This document shows positions 44,664 through 55,150 of a stretch of DNA of 64,000 nt, piece after piece; positions within the stretch are counted from its first letter, which is position 1, and every line of letters starts with the position of its first letter. The position numbers were made by a program, and so were the translations under genes. Under the pieces are notes generated by a model that searched no databases, was not told the DNA's origin, and saw only the letters and a program-made list of their open reading frames with translations. Origin of the DNA: Bacillus pumilus (lineage in GTDB: Bacteria; Bacillota; Bacilli; Bacillales; Bacillaceae). The stretch spans positions 3,036,272-3,100,271 of the forward strand of contig NZ_CP047089.1 of the NCBI RefSeq assembly GCF_009937765.1. Direction: 5' to 3'.

Positions 44664-46561
44664 GATCCAATTCCTTTTCTTGGTGCTACGGGAAGCATAT
44701 CACGTAAAGTGTCAGCAACCTGTACCTTCGTCAAACCAATTTCTTCAAGCAGGGCATCAACACTCCCATGCTCAATAAATTCATCTGGAATGCCCATACG
44801 TTCTACTTTAATATGAGATGCTTTTTTATCGTGTATATATTCTAAGACGCTGCTGCCAAATCCGCCTTGGAGCACAGCTTCTTCAATCGTTAAAATTGGA
44901 ATACCTTCAGAAAGAATATCATTTAACATCGCTTCATCAAGAGGCTTAATAAAACGAGCGTTGACCACACGAACCGATTTCCCTTCTTTTTGAAGTTCTT
45001 CTGCTGCTTGAAGCGCCATTTTAATCGTCGTACCAAATGTTAAAATTACAGCATCCTTCCCTGGGCGAAGAACTTCCCAGGACCCAATTGGAATGGTTTT
45101 CAGCTGTTCATCCATTTTGACACCTAGCCCGTTACCGCGCGGGAAGCGCATAGCAATAGGACCGTCATCATACTGAATAGCTGTATTGACCATGTGCTGT
45201 CCTTCATTTTCATCTTTTGGCATCATCAGTACCATATTCGGCATATGACGCATAAAGGCAATATCAAATACACCTTGATGGGTTTCTCCATCGGCACCGA
45301 CAAGTCCAGCACGATCAATACCAATAAATACGTTCAGGTTTTGGCGGCAAATATCGTGTAGCACTTGATCATAGGCTCTTTGCAAGAACGTTGAATAAAT
45401 CGCTAAAAATGGCTTCATGTTCTGCGTCGCAAGCCCAGCTGCCATTGTGGCTGCATGCTGCTCGGCAATTCCTACATCAAACATCCGCTCTGGAAATTCC
45501 TTTGCAAAGCCTTCAAGCTTTGAACCAACAGGCATCGCAGGCGTGATCGCAACAATTCGCTCATCTTCCCGTGCCAGCTTTCTGACTGTTTCACTGACGA
45601 GACCACTCCAAGACGGAGCTGCTGCTGCCGGTTTTACAAAATCACCTGTATCAATTTTGTATGGGCCCGTACCGTGCCAAGTCCCGATTTTATCGGATTC
45701 TGCCGGCTGATAGCCTTTTCCTTTTTTCGTGATGACATGCAGAAGAACAGGACCTTTTGTTTTCTTTGCATATTCAAGATTCTCAAATAGATCTTCATAT
45801 GAATGTCCGTCAACAGGACCTAAGTAGGTAAACCCCATTTCCTCAAAGAACATGCCAGATACAAGTAAATATTTAAGGCTGTCTTTAATACGCTCTGCTG
45901 TGGCAGCAAGCTTACCACCTACAGCTGGAATGCGCTTGAATAAATATTCGAGCTCATCCTTTACCCATTGGTATTTGCCAGCTGTACGCAATCTGCCAAG
46001 CATTGTGTGAATCGCACCGACGTTTGGCGCAATGCTCATTTCATTGTCGTTTAAGATCACAATCATATCTTTCTTTTCATCACCGATATGATTCAACGCT
46101 TCCAGCGCCATACCTCCGGTGAGTGCGCCGTCTCCGATAATCGGCAGGATATATTCATCTGTCCCTTTGATATCACGCGCTGCTGCCATACCCATCGCAC
46201 CAGATAACGAGGTTGAACTGTGACCTGTCTCCCAAACGTCATGTTCGCTTTCATTTCGTTTAGGGAAACCGCAAAGCCCTTTATATTGGCGAAGTGTATC
46301 AAACTCCGATCCTCTTCCCGTTAACAGCTTATGAACGTAAGACTGATGTCCAACATCCCAGAGGAATTTGTCTTTTGGGCTGTCAAATACTTTATGAAGC
46401 GCAACAGTCAGCTCAACGACTCCGAGGTTCGGACCGATATGCCCACCAGAGTTAGCTAAGGATTCAATTAAAAACATGCGAATGTCAGCGCTAAGCTCTT
46501 CTAATTCTGCATTTGACATTCCTTTTAGAAACGTTGGATTTTTTATTGATAAAAGATCCAA
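44660..46561 (-). CDS. dxs: 1-deoxy-D-xylulose-5-phosphate synthase
   Basis: A 633-residue ThDP enzyme condensing pyruvate and glyceraldehyde 3-phosphate, the first step of the MEP isoprenoid pathway. The ThDP motif runs from GDGALTGG to LNDNEMSI; the catalytic His is in [14 protein letters not shown] and the C-terminal transketolase half has [12 protein letters not shown]. The start is a TTG at 46561 (MDLLSIKNP, as in B. subtilis) with a weak ribosome site. It follows ispA with a 150-base gap. Confidence 0.96.
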   Translation of the reverse strand: MDLLSIKNPTFLKGMSNAELEELSADIRMFLIESLANSGGHIGPNLGVVELTVALHKVFDSPKDKFLWDVGHQSYVHKLLTGRGSEFDTLRQYKGLCGFPKRNESEHDVWETGHSSTSLSGAMGMAAARDIKGTDEYILPIIGDGALTGGMALEALNHIGDEKKDMIVILNDNEMSIAPNVGAIHTMLGRLRTAGKYQWVKDELEYLFKRIPAVGGKLAATAERIKDSLKYLLVSGMFFEEMGFTYLGPVDGHSYEDLFENLEYAKKTKGPVLLHVITKKGKGYQPAESDKIGTWHGTGPYKIDTGDFVKPAAAAPSWSGLVSETVRKLAREDERIVAITPAMPVGSKLEGFAKEFPERMFDVGIAEQHAATMAAGLATQNMKPFLAIYSTFLQRAYDQVLHDICRQNLNVFIGIDRAGLVGADGETHQGVFDIAFMRHMPNMVLMMPKDENEGQHMVNTAIQYDDGPIAMRFPRGNGLGVKMDEQLKTIPIGSWEVLRPGKDAVILTFGTTIKMALQAAEELQKEGKSVRVVNARFIKPLDEAMLNDILSEGIPILTIEEAVLQGGFGSSVLEYIHDKKASHIKVERMGIPDEFIEHGSVDALLEEIGLTKVQVADTLRDMLPVAPRKGIGS

Positions 46562-46711
46562 TTAGGATCAACTCGCTTTCAACAAAATTTCTATATACAT
46601 CTATAATGCCTTATTCCTTTGAAAAACAGTAGGGAATAAGAGTTGTCTCATCATAATAAACTGTTTACAGTTTACCACAATTGCTCGAGGACCCTCAAAT
46701 CTAGGCTGTTT

Positions 46712-47602
46712 TTAATGATCTCTTGAGGCAATTAGATCACATAAACCATGCAGCAATTGCTGCTCTAATTGGAGATTTGAGACGATTTCTTTTGCACGCG
46801 TGATGTGCTCATCCAGTTTTTCTTTTGCTCCTGAAAGCGTTAATAAAGAAGGATATGTCGACTTTTCATTTGCTGTATCAGAGCCGACCCGTTTTCCGAT
46901 TTTCTCTTCGCTTCCTTCGAGATCTAAAATATCATCACGGATTTGAAACGCAATGCCAATATGATAGCTGAATTCCCTTAGCTTTTCGATATCGTCATCT
47001 GATGCTCCTGCCAGCATTGCACCAGCTGCGACGCTGAATGTGAGAAGCTTTCCTGTTTTACGGGCGTGAATGTATTCTAGTTCAGCAAGCGATACTTGTT
47101 TTTGCTCTGCTTCCATGTCATCAAATTGACCGCCAACCATTCCTAGCGCACCCGCTGACTTTACAAGCTCATCTACAATTCTGAGCTTTTTGTCAGCAGA
47201 AACGCTGCTAGACAGCTGTGATGTAATCAGACGGAAGCTCTCTGTTAAAAGGGCATCACCCGCGAGAACCGCTGTTGCTTCCCCGTACACTTTATGATTC
47301 GTCGGTTTTCCTCTACGAAGGTCATCATCGTCCATACAAGGAAGGTCGTCATGTATCAATGAATACGTATGAATCATCTCCACCGCACAGCCGACAGGTA
47401 TACCGTCTTCTTCATTTTTACCGTAGGCATTTAGAAGAGCAAGAACGAGAACAGGTCGAAGCCTTTTCCCGCCCGCTTTAAGTGAATAGAGCATAGAAGA
47501 TTTCAGGTCTTTAGGAATCGTCAATTCCTGAACATATGTAAATAAATAATCTTCGATGGTCTGTTTTCGTGTTGTTAAAAATTCATTTAAATTACTTGTC
47601 AC
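46712..47602 (-). CDS. ispA: farnesyl diphosphate synthase
   Basis: A 296-residue trans-prenyltransferase. The first Asp-rich motif is [14 protein letters not shown] and the second is [20 protein letters not shown] binds IPP. It makes farnesyl diphosphate for cell-wall lipid carriers and quinones. The start is GTG at 47602, overlapping the end of xseB by 11 bases. It lies upstream of dxs, giving a small isoprenoid cluster. Confidence 0.95.
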
Positions 47603-47852
47603 CAGAATCTGCCTCCTTCACCGAGAATGGAGCCAGCTCACCGTCCTCTTTTAAAATGAAATCCATTTGTTTTTCAACATGTTGTAATTTTTCATGACAA
47701 AGCTTCGAAAGGGTCATGCCTTCTTGAAAATAATGAATGGCCTGCTCAAGTGGTACATCTCCTTCTTCGAGCTTTCCCACAATCTCCTCAAGACCTTTCA
47801 TCGCCTCTTCAAATGTCATTTGTTCTTCTTTTTGTTTATTGGATTCTGTCAT
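47592..47852 (-). CDS. xseB: exodeoxyribonuclease VII small subunit
   Basis: An 86-residue helical protein with the family core [27 protein letters not shown] and LEEAL-like spacing. It pairs with XseA to form the single-strand nuclease Exo VII. It starts five bases after xseA ends and overlaps ispA. Confidence 0.94.
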
Positions 47853-47857
47853 GATGA

Positions 47858-49195
47858 TTACCCCTCCTTCTCAATAACCTCACAAATGAGACGTCCATCC
47901 TTCATCGTGATAGTCAGCTGATCCTTCGTCTCTACTTGGTTCACACTTTTTATTAATTCATCTTCTTTATAGGCTAAGCTGTAGCCTCTTTCCATCACTT
48001 GAAGTGGATTTAATGCATTTAGTTTACCAAGAACCGATTGGAACTGCGAATGAATTGTTTTCATTTGCACATTCATACTACGAATGAGCTGTTCTGTTTC
48101 ATTGGCGTGACGTTTTTTCGCTTGAAGCAGCTGCTCTTTAGGATGAAGTGGCTTCAGCCTGTATGTCTGGCGGTCTAGCTGACTGCGTTTTTGCTCTATT
48201 TGTCTTGTCAGCTGTTTTTGAAAACGGTCAAATACCAAATCGAATTGCTGCTCTTTTTGCTCCTGTAATCGCTTTGGGAAACGGAAGGCATAAGAGGACT
48301 GCAGCGCCAAAAGGCGGTCTTTTGCTTGTGAGGTTTGATTCTTCACAGCTCTTGTTAGCCGTATATCAATTGATTTGATTCGCTCTATTAAATCCGTCGT
48401 GCTAGGAACAGCAAGTTCGGCTGCTCCTGTTGGTGTGGGTGCTCTCATATCTGCAGTGAAATCACTGATCGTAAAGTCTGTTTCGTGCCCAACTGCAGAT
48501 ATGATTGGAATGTCTGATGCGAAGATCGCCCTTGCCACAGCTTCTTCATTAAAAGCCCAAAGCTCTTCAATCGAACCGCCTCCTCTTCCGACAATCAAGA
48601 CATCACAGAGTTGTTTTTCATTCGCTTCCTTGATCCGCTCTACGATGGAACGGGTCGCATGCTCACCTTGGACGAGCGCCGGAAGCACAATGATTTTCGC
48701 CTGCTGATAGCGCCTATTGATGGTCGTAATGACATCTCGAACAGCCGCTCCTGTTGGAGACGTAATGACACCAACAACCTCTGGATATTCAGGGATTGGC
48801 TTTTTATAGCGCGCATCAAATAAGCCTTCACTTGCTAGCTTTTTCTTTAGCTCTTCATAAGCAAGATGAAGAGCACCAACACCATCAGGCTGCATTTCTT
48901 TCGCATATAACTGATAATTGCCGCTTGGTTCATAGACTTGAATTCCGCCGCGTACAAATACTTTCATTCCACTCTTAGGTGAAAAAGGCAGCTTCGCCGC
49001 AGAGCGCTGGAACATGACAGCTTGCATGCGTGCGTTTTCGTCTTTTAAGGTAAAGTACACATGCCCTCTTGAATGAATCTTGACATTGGATAACTCACCT
49101 TTGATCCAAATATCTTCCAAATGCGGATCAACATCAAATTTTCTTTTTATGTATTTTGTAAGGGCTGTGACCGTCACAAAGGCTTTTTCACTCAT
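47858..49195 (-). CDS. xseA: exodeoxyribonuclease VII large subunit
   Basis: A protein of about 445 residues with an N-terminal OB-fold ([26 protein letters not shown]) and the catalytic core containing the [13 protein letters not shown] and [11 protein letters not shown] motifs; the C-terminal half is coiled-coil. The start at 49195 ([10 protein letters not shown]) follows GAGGAGG; an upstream in-frame start would overlap the leader hairpin at 49223-49257. Part of the nusB-folD-xseA-xseB-ispA cluster. Confidence 0.95.
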
Positions 49196-49222
49196 GACGT
49201 ATTCCTCCTCTTCAAAAACGCA

Positions 49223-49257
49223 CATTCATCCACCAGCAGCATGCAGGTGGATGAATG
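49223..49257 (-). terminator. strong hairpin between folD and xseA
   Basis: A perfect 12-bp stem, CATTCATCCACC (49223-49234) with GGTGGATGAATG (49246-49257), 11-base loop. On the minus strand it is followed by TGCG and then five T, just before the xseA ribosome site. It could be an attenuator or processing site. Confidence 0.6.
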
Positions 49258-49265
49258 GATAAAGC

Positions 49266-50117
49266 TTATGCTAATGTACGTTTTGCTGATTTAACCGTAT
49301 TATGTGCAAGCATCGTAATCGTCATTGGACCGACTCCGCCAGGGACTGGTGTGATATAAGAAGCTTTTTCTTTTGCCTCTTCAAAATCAACATCTCCAAC
49401 AAGCTTCCCGGTATCTAGACGATTGACTCCTACATCAATCACAATAGCGCCTTCTTTAATTTGGTCAGCTTTAATAAAGTTTGCTCGACCGACGGCAACA
49501 ACTAAAATATCCGCTTTCAACGTATGTTCTGAAATATTCGCTGTTCTTGAATGACAATAAGTAACCGTTGCGTTTTCGTTTAACAGCAATTGTCCTACCG
49601 GTTTACCGACAATATTGCTGCGTCCAACAACAACGACTTCTTTTCCAGAAAGGTTGACACCCGTTTTGTTGAGTAATTCAACAATCCCTGCTGGTGTGCA
49701 TGGAAGGAATGTGTCTTCCCCAAGAAGCATTTTCCCGATATTCAGAGGATGGAAACCATCAACATCTTTTTCAGGTGAAATACGTTCAATCACAGCTTTT
49801 TCAGAAATATGTTTTGGCAGTGGAAGCTGAACAAGAATCCCGTGGAATTGATCGTTCGCATTGTACTGATCAATGAGCTGAAGCAATTCTTCTTCTGTTA
49901 AAGAAGCATCTAAATGATCTAGCTGGAAATGCATCCCCATTGCTTCTGCTGCTTTTTTCTTTCCGCGTACGTAAGAAAGTGAAGCCGGATCATCACCGAT
50001 TAGAATAACGGCAAGACCAGGTGTGACACCTTTTTGTTTTAGCTCTTCTACTTCTTTTGCTAATTGCTCACGCTTTTCTTTTGCTGTTTCTTTCCCATCG
50101 ATGATTGTTGCTGTCAT
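49266..50117 (-). CDS. folD: bifunctional methylene-THF dehydrogenase/cyclohydrolase
   Basis: A 283-residue one-carbon enzyme interconverting methylene-, methenyl- and formyl-tetrahydrofolate. The catalytic Lys/Tyr region is [13 protein letters not shown], followed by QLPLPKHI; the NADP motif is [13 protein letters not shown] and the C-terminal signature is [11 protein letters not shown]. It lies 11 bases after nusB. Confidence 0.97.
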   Translation of the reverse strand: MTATIIDGKETAKEKREQLAKEVEELKQKGVTPGLAVILIGDDPASLSYVRGKKKAAEAMGMHFQLDHLDASLTEEELLQLIDQYNANDQFHGILVQLPLPKHISEKAVIERISPEKDVDGFHPLNIGKMLLGEDTFLPCTPAGIVELLNKTGVNLSGKEVVVVGRSNIVGKPVGQLLLNENATVTYCHSRTANISEHTLKADILVVAVGRANFIKADQIKEGAIVIDVGVNRLDTGKLVGDVDFEEAKEKASYITPVPGGVGPMTITMLAHNTVKSAKRTLA

Positions 50118-50128
50118 GTCGAATCCTC

Positions 50129-50524
50129 CTATTGCTGCTTTAGGTCGTTTTTAATGTTTGAAAGTACTCCATTTACAAATTTCGGCGCTTTATCATCACC
50201 GAATAATTTGGCCAGTTCAATCGCTTCATTCATTGAGACACTAACCGGGATATCTTCTTGATACACCATCTCGTACACAGACAGCCTTAAAATGGCTCTG
50301 TCTACGTTTGCAATACGATCGAGTTTCCAATTCACTAAATGCTGTGAAATCATGTCATCGAGCTTGTCCTTTTGTTCAAGCACACCGAAAACCAGCTCCT
50401 CGAAAAAAGGATCTGATTCTTGTTCATCCAGTGCATGTGTAATGGCCTCTTTCGGATCAATATTACTCACATCAATTTGAAATAATGTTTGTAGCGCCTT
50501 TTCTCTTGCAGTTCTTCTTTTCAT
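50129..50524 (-). CDS. nusB: transcription antitermination factor NusB
   Basis: A 131-residue helical protein beginning [17 protein letters not shown] with the conserved LVNGVLxxI-like segment [10 protein letters not shown] at the end. It binds boxA RNA with NusE for rRNA antitermination. It is the first gene of the cluster running to ispA/dxs; the 210-base upstream gap holds the yqhY terminator and presumably its promoter. Confidence 0.96.
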   Translation of the reverse strand: MKRRTAREKALQTLFQIDVSNIDPKEAITHALDEQESDPFFEELVFGVLEQKDKLDDMISQHLVNWKLDRIANVDRAILRLSVYEMVYQEDIPVSVSMNEAIELAKLFGDDKAPKFVNGVLSNIKNDLKQQ

Positions 50525-50690
50525 TATTTACTCCTTTAACCACTTTATCCGCTTGTCGTTAAGCCATACAGAGATCATAACATATTTTGACCGTGGTCGC
50601 ACCAAGATCCATGCGAGCTGTCACGAAAAACGAATCATTCCAAGTATGAGGTCATTATGATTCGGAAATGGCCCAAAAATGGGCTTTAAA

Positions 50691-50719
50691 AAACCAAAGA
50701 GGCGATGCCTCCTTGGTTT
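50691..50719 (-). terminator. terminator after yqhY
   Basis: AAACCAAAGAGGC (50691-50703) pairs with GCCTCCTTGGTTT (50707-50719), with a T6 tract on the minus strand. It ends the accB-accC-yqhY unit. Confidence 0.88.
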
Positions 50720-50734
50720 CACTTGAACTCTTTT

Positions 50735-51142
50735 TTACATTTCTTGATCTACTTCAGCCTCAGCTGACTTTGTATCAAATTGAATACCAACGACATGAAT
50801 ATTGATTTCATTAATCGTTAAGGCAGTCATGTTCAAAAGAGTTTGACGAATATTTTCTTGTACAGCAGTGGATACCTTTGGAATGGATAGGCCAAATTCA
50901 ATCACACAATATACATCGATTGTGATGCCTTCATCAGAGACATCTACTTTCACACCTTTACGGTGATTTTTTTTACCAAAACGTTCTGCTACATCAGCAG
51001 CGAAATTGCCGCGCATTTCGGCAATGCCTTCGACTTCTGAAGCGGCGATCCCAGCAATGACTTCAATCACTTCTGGTGCAATTTGCACTTTTCCTAATTG
51101 ATCTTCATCAAGGTTCATTTCAAGCAAATTGTTTTCTGACAC
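50735..51142 (-). CDS. yqhY: Asp23-family protein linked to acetyl-CoA carboxylase
   Basis: A protein of about 135 residues of the Asp23/Gls24 (DUF322) family, close to B. subtilis YqhY (KVQIAPEVIEVIAGIAASEVEG). B. subtilis YqhY is co-expressed with accBC and tunes acetyl-CoA carboxylase activity. I chose the GTG at 51142 (protein MSENN...), nine bases after GGAGG; the ATG two codons upstream is too close to that site. It lies 25 bases after accC. Confidence 0.9.
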   Translation of the reverse strand: MSENNLLEMNLDEDQLGKVQIAPEVIEVIAGIAASEVEGIAEMRGNFAADVAERFGKKNHRKGVKVDVSDEGITIDVYCVIEFGLSIPKVSTAVQENIRQTLLNMTALTINEINIHVVGIQFDTKSAEAEVDQEM

Positions 51143-51167
51143 GATCATTCACCTCCGAAAGCTGTGA

Positions 51168-52517
51168 TTATTTCATGATTTGGTATGTTTCTAAAAACTT
51201 CGTATTAAAATTACCGCTCACAAATGTTTCATGCTCAAGCAATCTTAGATGGAATGGGATCGTTGTGTAGACTCCTTCAATGACGAATTCTTGAAGCGCG
51301 CGTTTCATTCTCGCAATCGCTTCTTCTCTCGTCTTACCATATGTGATCACCTTTGCAATCATACTATCGTAATATGGCGGAATCACATAACCCGGATAAG
51401 CGGCAGAATCAACACGAACTCCTAGGCCGCCTGGCGGAAGATACATTTTAATTTCACCAGCTGATGGCATGAAGTTTTTCTCTGGGTTCTCTGCATTAAT
51501 ACGGCATTCGATTGCCCATCCTTCATATACAACATCCTCTTGTGTAAGAGAAAGCTTCTCACCTGATGCCACTTTAATTTGTTCTTTGATCAAATCAACA
51601 CCTGTGACCATTTCTGTTACAGGATGCTCTACTTGAATACGGGTATTCATTTCCATGAAGTAGAACTTCTCTTCATTATAATCATAAATGAATTCGACTG
51701 TTCCAGCACCAGTATATTCAACAGCTTCTGCAGCTTTTACAGCCGCTTCACCCATTTGTTCACGGATGTCTGCATTTAGAGCTGGTGATGGCGTTTCTTC
51801 AAGAAGCTTTTGCATTCTTCTTTGGATTGAGCAATCACGCTCTCCTAAATGAATGGTATGACCATGCTGATCTGCAAGCACTTGGATTTCCACGTGTCTA
51901 AAGTCTTCAATGAATTTTTCTAAATAGACGCCAGGGTTACCAAAGTTTTGCGCTGCTTCCTGCTGCGTGATGGTGACACCGTTAATGAGCTCTTCTTCGT
52001 TACGAGCGACACGGATTCCTTTACCACCGCCGCCGGCAGTTGCTTTTATAATCACAGGATACCCAATACTTGCTGCTGTTGAAACAGCATCATCAAGATC
52101 TTTTACAATTCCTTGAGAACCAGGAACAATCGGAACGCCAGCGTCCTTCATTGTTTCCCTTGCGACATCTTTTGTTCCCATTTTGGAAATCGCTGACGGA
52201 GTTGGTCCAACAAAGATAACGTTGCATTCCTCGCAAAGCTCTGCAAAGTCTGCATTTTCAGCAAGGAAGCCGTATCCTGGATGAATGGCATCTGTTCCTG
52301 TTAATTTTGCTACACTGACAATATTCGTGACATTTAAATAACTATCTTTTGAAGCAGTCGGTCCGATGCAATATGCTTCATCAGCCATTTGAACATGAAG
52401 CGCATCGCGATCCGCTTCAGAAAATACCGCAACTGTTTCAATTCCAAGCTCTTTACAAGCGCGGATAATTCTAACTGCGATTTCTCCTCTGTTTGCAATT
52501 AATAGCTTTTTAATCAT
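51168..52517 (-). CDS. accC: acetyl-CoA carboxylase, biotin carboxylase subunit
   Basis: A 449-residue ATP-grasp enzyme that carboxylates biotin on AccB. It starts [15 protein letters not shown]; the ATP glycine loop is [13 protein letters not shown], and the catalytic segment [14 protein letters not shown] is complete. It lies 11 bases after accB. Confidence 0.97.
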   Translation of the reverse strand: MIKKLLIANRGEIAVRIIRACKELGIETVAVFSEADRDALHVQMADEAYCIGPTASKDSYLNVTNIVSVAKLTGTDAIHPGYGFLAENADFAELCEECNVIFVGPTPSAISKMGTKDVARETMKDAGVPIVPGSQGIVKDLDDAVSTAASIGYPVIIKATAGGGGKGIRVARNEEELINGVTITQQEAAQNFGNPGVYLEKFIEDFRHVEIQVLADQHGHTIHLGERDCSIQRRMQKLLEETPSPALNADIREQMGEAAVKAAEAVEYTGAGTVEFIYDYNEEKFYFMEMNTRIQVEHPVTEMVTGVDLIKEQIKVASGEKLSLTQEDVVYEGWAIECRINAENPEKNFMPSAGEIKMYLPPGGLGVRVDSAAYPGYVIPPYYDSMIAKVITYGKTREEAIARMKRALQEFVIEGVYTTIPFHLRLLEHETFVSGNFNTKFLETYQIMK

Positions 52518-52528
52518 GATCGTACTCC

Positions 52529-53011
52529 TTACTCTGCTTTCACTAGAAAGAGGGGTTGTCCGAATTCTACAAGCTGACCGTTCTCAGCTAATACTTCGAC
52601 GATTTCACCTTTTACTTCTGCTTCGATTTCATTAAACAGTTTCATCGCTTCTACGATGCACACAACTGTGTTTTCGTTCACCTTAGAACCTGTTGTCACG
52701 TAAGGACCTGCTTCTGGTGAAGATGAAGCATAAAATGTGCCAACCATTGGGGATGTAATTTTATGCAGATTGTCAGACGCAGCTGCCTCTTGTGCAGGGG
52801 CTTCGGTCTGAGCTGGAGCTTGTGCTTTAGGAGCTTGTTGAGCTGGAGCTGCTTGGACAGGAGCCACAGATGCTTGTGCCGCAACTTGCTGAACGACTTC
52901 TTTATTTTTCTTCAGTTTGATTTTTGCACCTTCGTTTTCGTACGTAAATTCATCAATTGTTGATTCATCAATTAATTTAATCAGTTCATGAATTTCTTCG
53001 ATTTTTAACAT
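52529..53011 (-). CDS. accB: biotin carboxyl carrier protein of acetyl-CoA carboxylase
   Basis: A 160-residue carrier: N-terminal helix region, a central Ala/Pro/Gln-rich linker (about residues 40-80) and the biotinyl domain with EAMKLFNE, in which Lys124 is the biotin site. It is the first gene of accB-accC-yqhY. The upstream gap contains an inverted repeat GTACT-TTT-AGTAC near the probable promoter. Confidence 0.96.
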   Translation of the reverse strand: MLKIEEIHELIKLIDESTIDEFTYENEGAKIKLKKNKEVVQQVAAQASVAPVQAAPAQQAPKAQAPAQTEAPAQEAAASDNLHKITSPMVGTFYASSSPEAGPYVTTGSKVNENTVVCIVEAMKLFNEIEAEVKGEIVEVLAENGQLVEFGQPLFLVKAE

Positions 53012-53057
53012 GGATTTGCACCCCTATGTATGGATTTATCTTTTTCTTTATAGGCTA

Positions 53058-53070
53058 GTACTAAAAGTAC
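53058..53070. promoter_or_regulatory. inverted repeat upstream of accB
   Basis: GTACT and AGTAC arms three bases apart, close to a TATAAA-like -10 upstream of accB. It resembles half of a FapR box but does not match the full consensus. Confidence 0.3.
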
Positions 53071-53174
53071 ATACTATAACCATCTTACAGGAGGATTTCA
53101 TTGAATTCAACTACTATTGTGGCGAAGCACTTTGCGAGAGCACCTTGGAGAGGGCGTCAAACCGCTTGAAAAAA

Positions 53175-53195
53175 CGCCCTTTTCGGCAAAGGGCG
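53175..53195 (-). terminator. terminator of the spoIIIA operon
   Basis: CGCCCTTT (53175-53182) pairs with AAAGGGCG (53188-53195), followed on the minus strand by a T6 tract. Confidence 0.9.
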
Positions 53196-53207
53196 CCTGT
53201 TCATTTT

Positions 53208-53843
53208 TTATTCGTTAGAGGGCTCAAAAGTGACTGCTACATTATCAAGACCTCTCATTTCTTTTGTGACCATATCAATAATGTCGGCCGCTTGGGACTT
53301 TGATTTTTTGTCAGAACGAACTGTGATGCTCACTTTATCCCCCTCTGCACTCACTAGCGCATCTTTATAACCTTTTGTTTTAATTAAGGTTTCAAGTTGA
53401 CGCTCCGTTCCTTCTGCTTCACTAAGCGCTGTCATTTGGTCATACGCTTCGCTTTTTTCTTGTGCTGTTGCATCATCACTAGATACAATTTCGTTGAACT
53501 CTTCACGCTGCTTGCTTCGTTTATCTTCAAGCTCTAATCTGTAAGTTGTAAAAAGCTCATCGTCTGTTTGCTCTGATACAGCCTTTCCTTCTTCACCGCT
53601 TGTTTCGATATCCTCTTGTTTACCATTTGTTTCTTTGTCAGTGGACTTCTCATCAGCGCCTTTTTCAGTGCCTTTGTCCATTCCTTTTTCTGGTTCAGTC
53701 TTTTTCTCTTCCGTTCCTTTTGATTTCATCTCTTCTACTGTCACTGCATTTTCACCTTGTGGAGACATGATATAGTACACACTTAAGACGACAACTAAAC
53801 TTAGCATCGTTAATAGCCAAACCGTTTGTTTTTTTAACATCAT
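53208..53843 (-). CDS. spoIIIAH: stage III sporulation protein AH
   Basis: A 211-residue single-pass membrane protein (LKKQTVWLLTMLSLVVVLSVYY) with a charged linker and a C-terminal ring-forming domain of the YscJ/FliF type. In the mother cell membrane it binds forespore SpoIIQ and forms part of the channel that keeps the forespore active. The linker is unusually rich in Lys/Glu/Thr repeats (about residues 40-85). It overlaps spoIIIAG by four bases. A second Met one codon in is an alternative start. Confidence 0.95.
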   Translation of the reverse strand: MMLKKQTVWLLTMLSLVVVLSVYYIMSPQGENAVTVEEMKSKGTEEKKTEPEKGMDKGTEKGADEKSTDKETNGKQEDIETSGEEGKAVSEQTDDELFTTYRLELEDKRSKQREEFNEIVSSDDATAQEKSEAYDQMTALSEAEGTERQLETLIKTKGYKDALVSAEGDKVSITVRSDKKSKSQAADIIDMVTKEMRGLDNVAVTFEPSNE

Positions 53844-54511
53844 TCCGAATCCTCCTTGATTTTTTTAGGGGCAACAGCCACTCTATGGCTCGGTACATCA
53901 AGCACTCGTGTAACCGCTTCAATGATGGTTTTCTTTATTTGAACGTTGTCTACTCCTTGAGCAACAACGAGAACACCTCGAATATCTGGTTTTTTCGTTT
54001 GCACGACGACTGGCGTTTCTTCATTGCCATTTTTGATGATGACGATTTCTTCTTCTTTTGTTTGATCGGTGACACTTCGCACGCCGCCTTCTTTATCTGT
54101 TTCTTCGGTCGTTGTGCTTTTATTGGATTTGTTTTTTTCAAACACTTTTAAAGAAGTTGCGTCTACATTGACCACAATCGATACATCCTCAACGCCAATA
54201 ATGGTTTCTAAAATTTCTTTCAGCTGATTTTCGTATTCTTGCTCCACATCTTCAATCGAATTCTTTGATTTACTTGACGATGCCGGCTTGAATACCTCCT
54301 GCTCTTGTGAGGTTGTTTTTTTAGAAGCAGGAACAGCAGCTTGTTCTTTGCTTGATGGCGGTGACAAGATCTGACTGACTAACATGAAAGATACGCCGAT
54401 GATGAATACAAGCAGCAAGTAATGGTGCTTCGTTAATTTTGGTTTCCCTTCACCTTTTTCAGGCGGTTGCAAGAATGATTTCAGCTTTTGTTTCCAGTCC
54501 TTGTTATTCAT
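53840..54511 (-). CDS. spoIIIAG: stage III sporulation protein AG
   Basis: A ring-forming channel protein of about 223 residues with an N-terminal membrane segment (HHYLLLVFIIGVSFMLVSQ) and an extracytoplasmic ring-building domain (NQLKEILETIIGVEDVSIVVNVDA). It assembles the large ring of the SpoIIIA-SpoIIQ channel. The ATG at 54511 overlaps the spoIIIAF end; its ribosome site is unclear because the GGGAGG upstream is 14 bases away. Confidence 0.94.
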   Translation of the reverse strand: MNNKDWKQKLKSFLQPPEKGEGKPKLTKHHYLLLVFIIGVSFMLVSQILSPPSSKEQAAVPASKKTTSQEQEVFKPASSSKSKNSIEDVEQEYENQLKEILETIIGVEDVSIVVNVDATSLKVFEKNKSNKSTTTEETDKEGGVRSVTDQTKEEEIVIIKNGNEETPVVVQTKKPDIRGVLVVAQGVDNVQIKKTIIEAVTRVLDVPSHRVAVAPKKIKEDSE

Positions 54512-55136
54512 GATCTGCTGCGTCACCTCCCTCAATGTTCAGCGCAATGTGCTCAGGACTCGTATTCCAAACATTCGCAAGCGTCTCTTTCACCCTCTTG
54601 ATCTCTTTGCTAGAAGATTCAGCGCTTTCCTCCTTTTGCCTGGAGAGATCAATGTCCACCTTTGCCACCGTTTCTACAGCATCACCTGTGAGCGGGGAAA
54701 GAACTGCTTTGATGCGAAATTGATCCGCCTCCATATTCTGATCCAGGTGCTCTTCATCTGCCAACACTTCTACGTGTTTCATTTCGTAGCTCTCCTTCTC
54801 CAGTGGCTCCTTTGCGCTTTTTTCTAGTTGGACAGCCATTTGCTTTAAAATATATGCACGCTGAGAGGCTTGTATTTCTTTTTTTTCTAAATTCATCTGA
54901 TTTTTTATTTCTTCTGACTGTGCTTCTTCCTTCCCCTTCATCAATTCTGAGAAAATTTGGTCAGGGTCTGCCCGAAATAAAGCAAAAATTGGATTGAGCA
55001 TCACCACAATCAACAGGAGGCTGACGACCATTTTGGCATATTTTTGCATGCTTGAATTAGGAAGCAGAAGATCAATGACAATCGCAAATAAGATAAAGAG
55101 AATAATACTTGTGATCCATTCCGTGAGAAAACTCAA
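54504..55136 (-). CDS. spoIIIAF: stage III sporulation protein AF
   Basis: A 210-residue protein with two N-terminal membrane segments (WITSIILFILFAIVIDLLL and MVVSLLLIVVMLNPIFALF) and a soluble domain ending in the VWNTSPEHIALNIEG segment. It is a component of the SpoIIIA channel complex made in the mother cell. Confidence 0.94.
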   Translation of the reverse strand: MSFLTEWITSIILFILFAIVIDLLLPNSSMQKYAKMVVSLLLIVVMLNPIFALFRADPDQIFSELMKGKEEAQSEEIKNQMNLEKKEIQASQRAYILKQMAVQLEKSAKEPLEKESYEMKHVEVLADEEHLDQNMEADQFRIKAVLSPLTGDAVETVAKVDIDLSRQKEESAESSSKEIKRVKETLANVWNTSPEHIALNIEGGDAADHE

Positions 55137-55150
55137 AAGGTGTCCCCTCC

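Noticed and set aside
53050-53075. FapR box upstream of accB
   Set aside because: Only one half resembles the TTAGTACC-type consensus and accBC is not in the known FapR regulon; listed as a plain inverted repeat.
53640-53720. Lys/Glu/Thr-rich stretch in spoIIIAH as a tandem repeat element
   Set aside because: It is low-complexity linker coding sequence within the SpoIIIAH reading frame, not a separate repeat.
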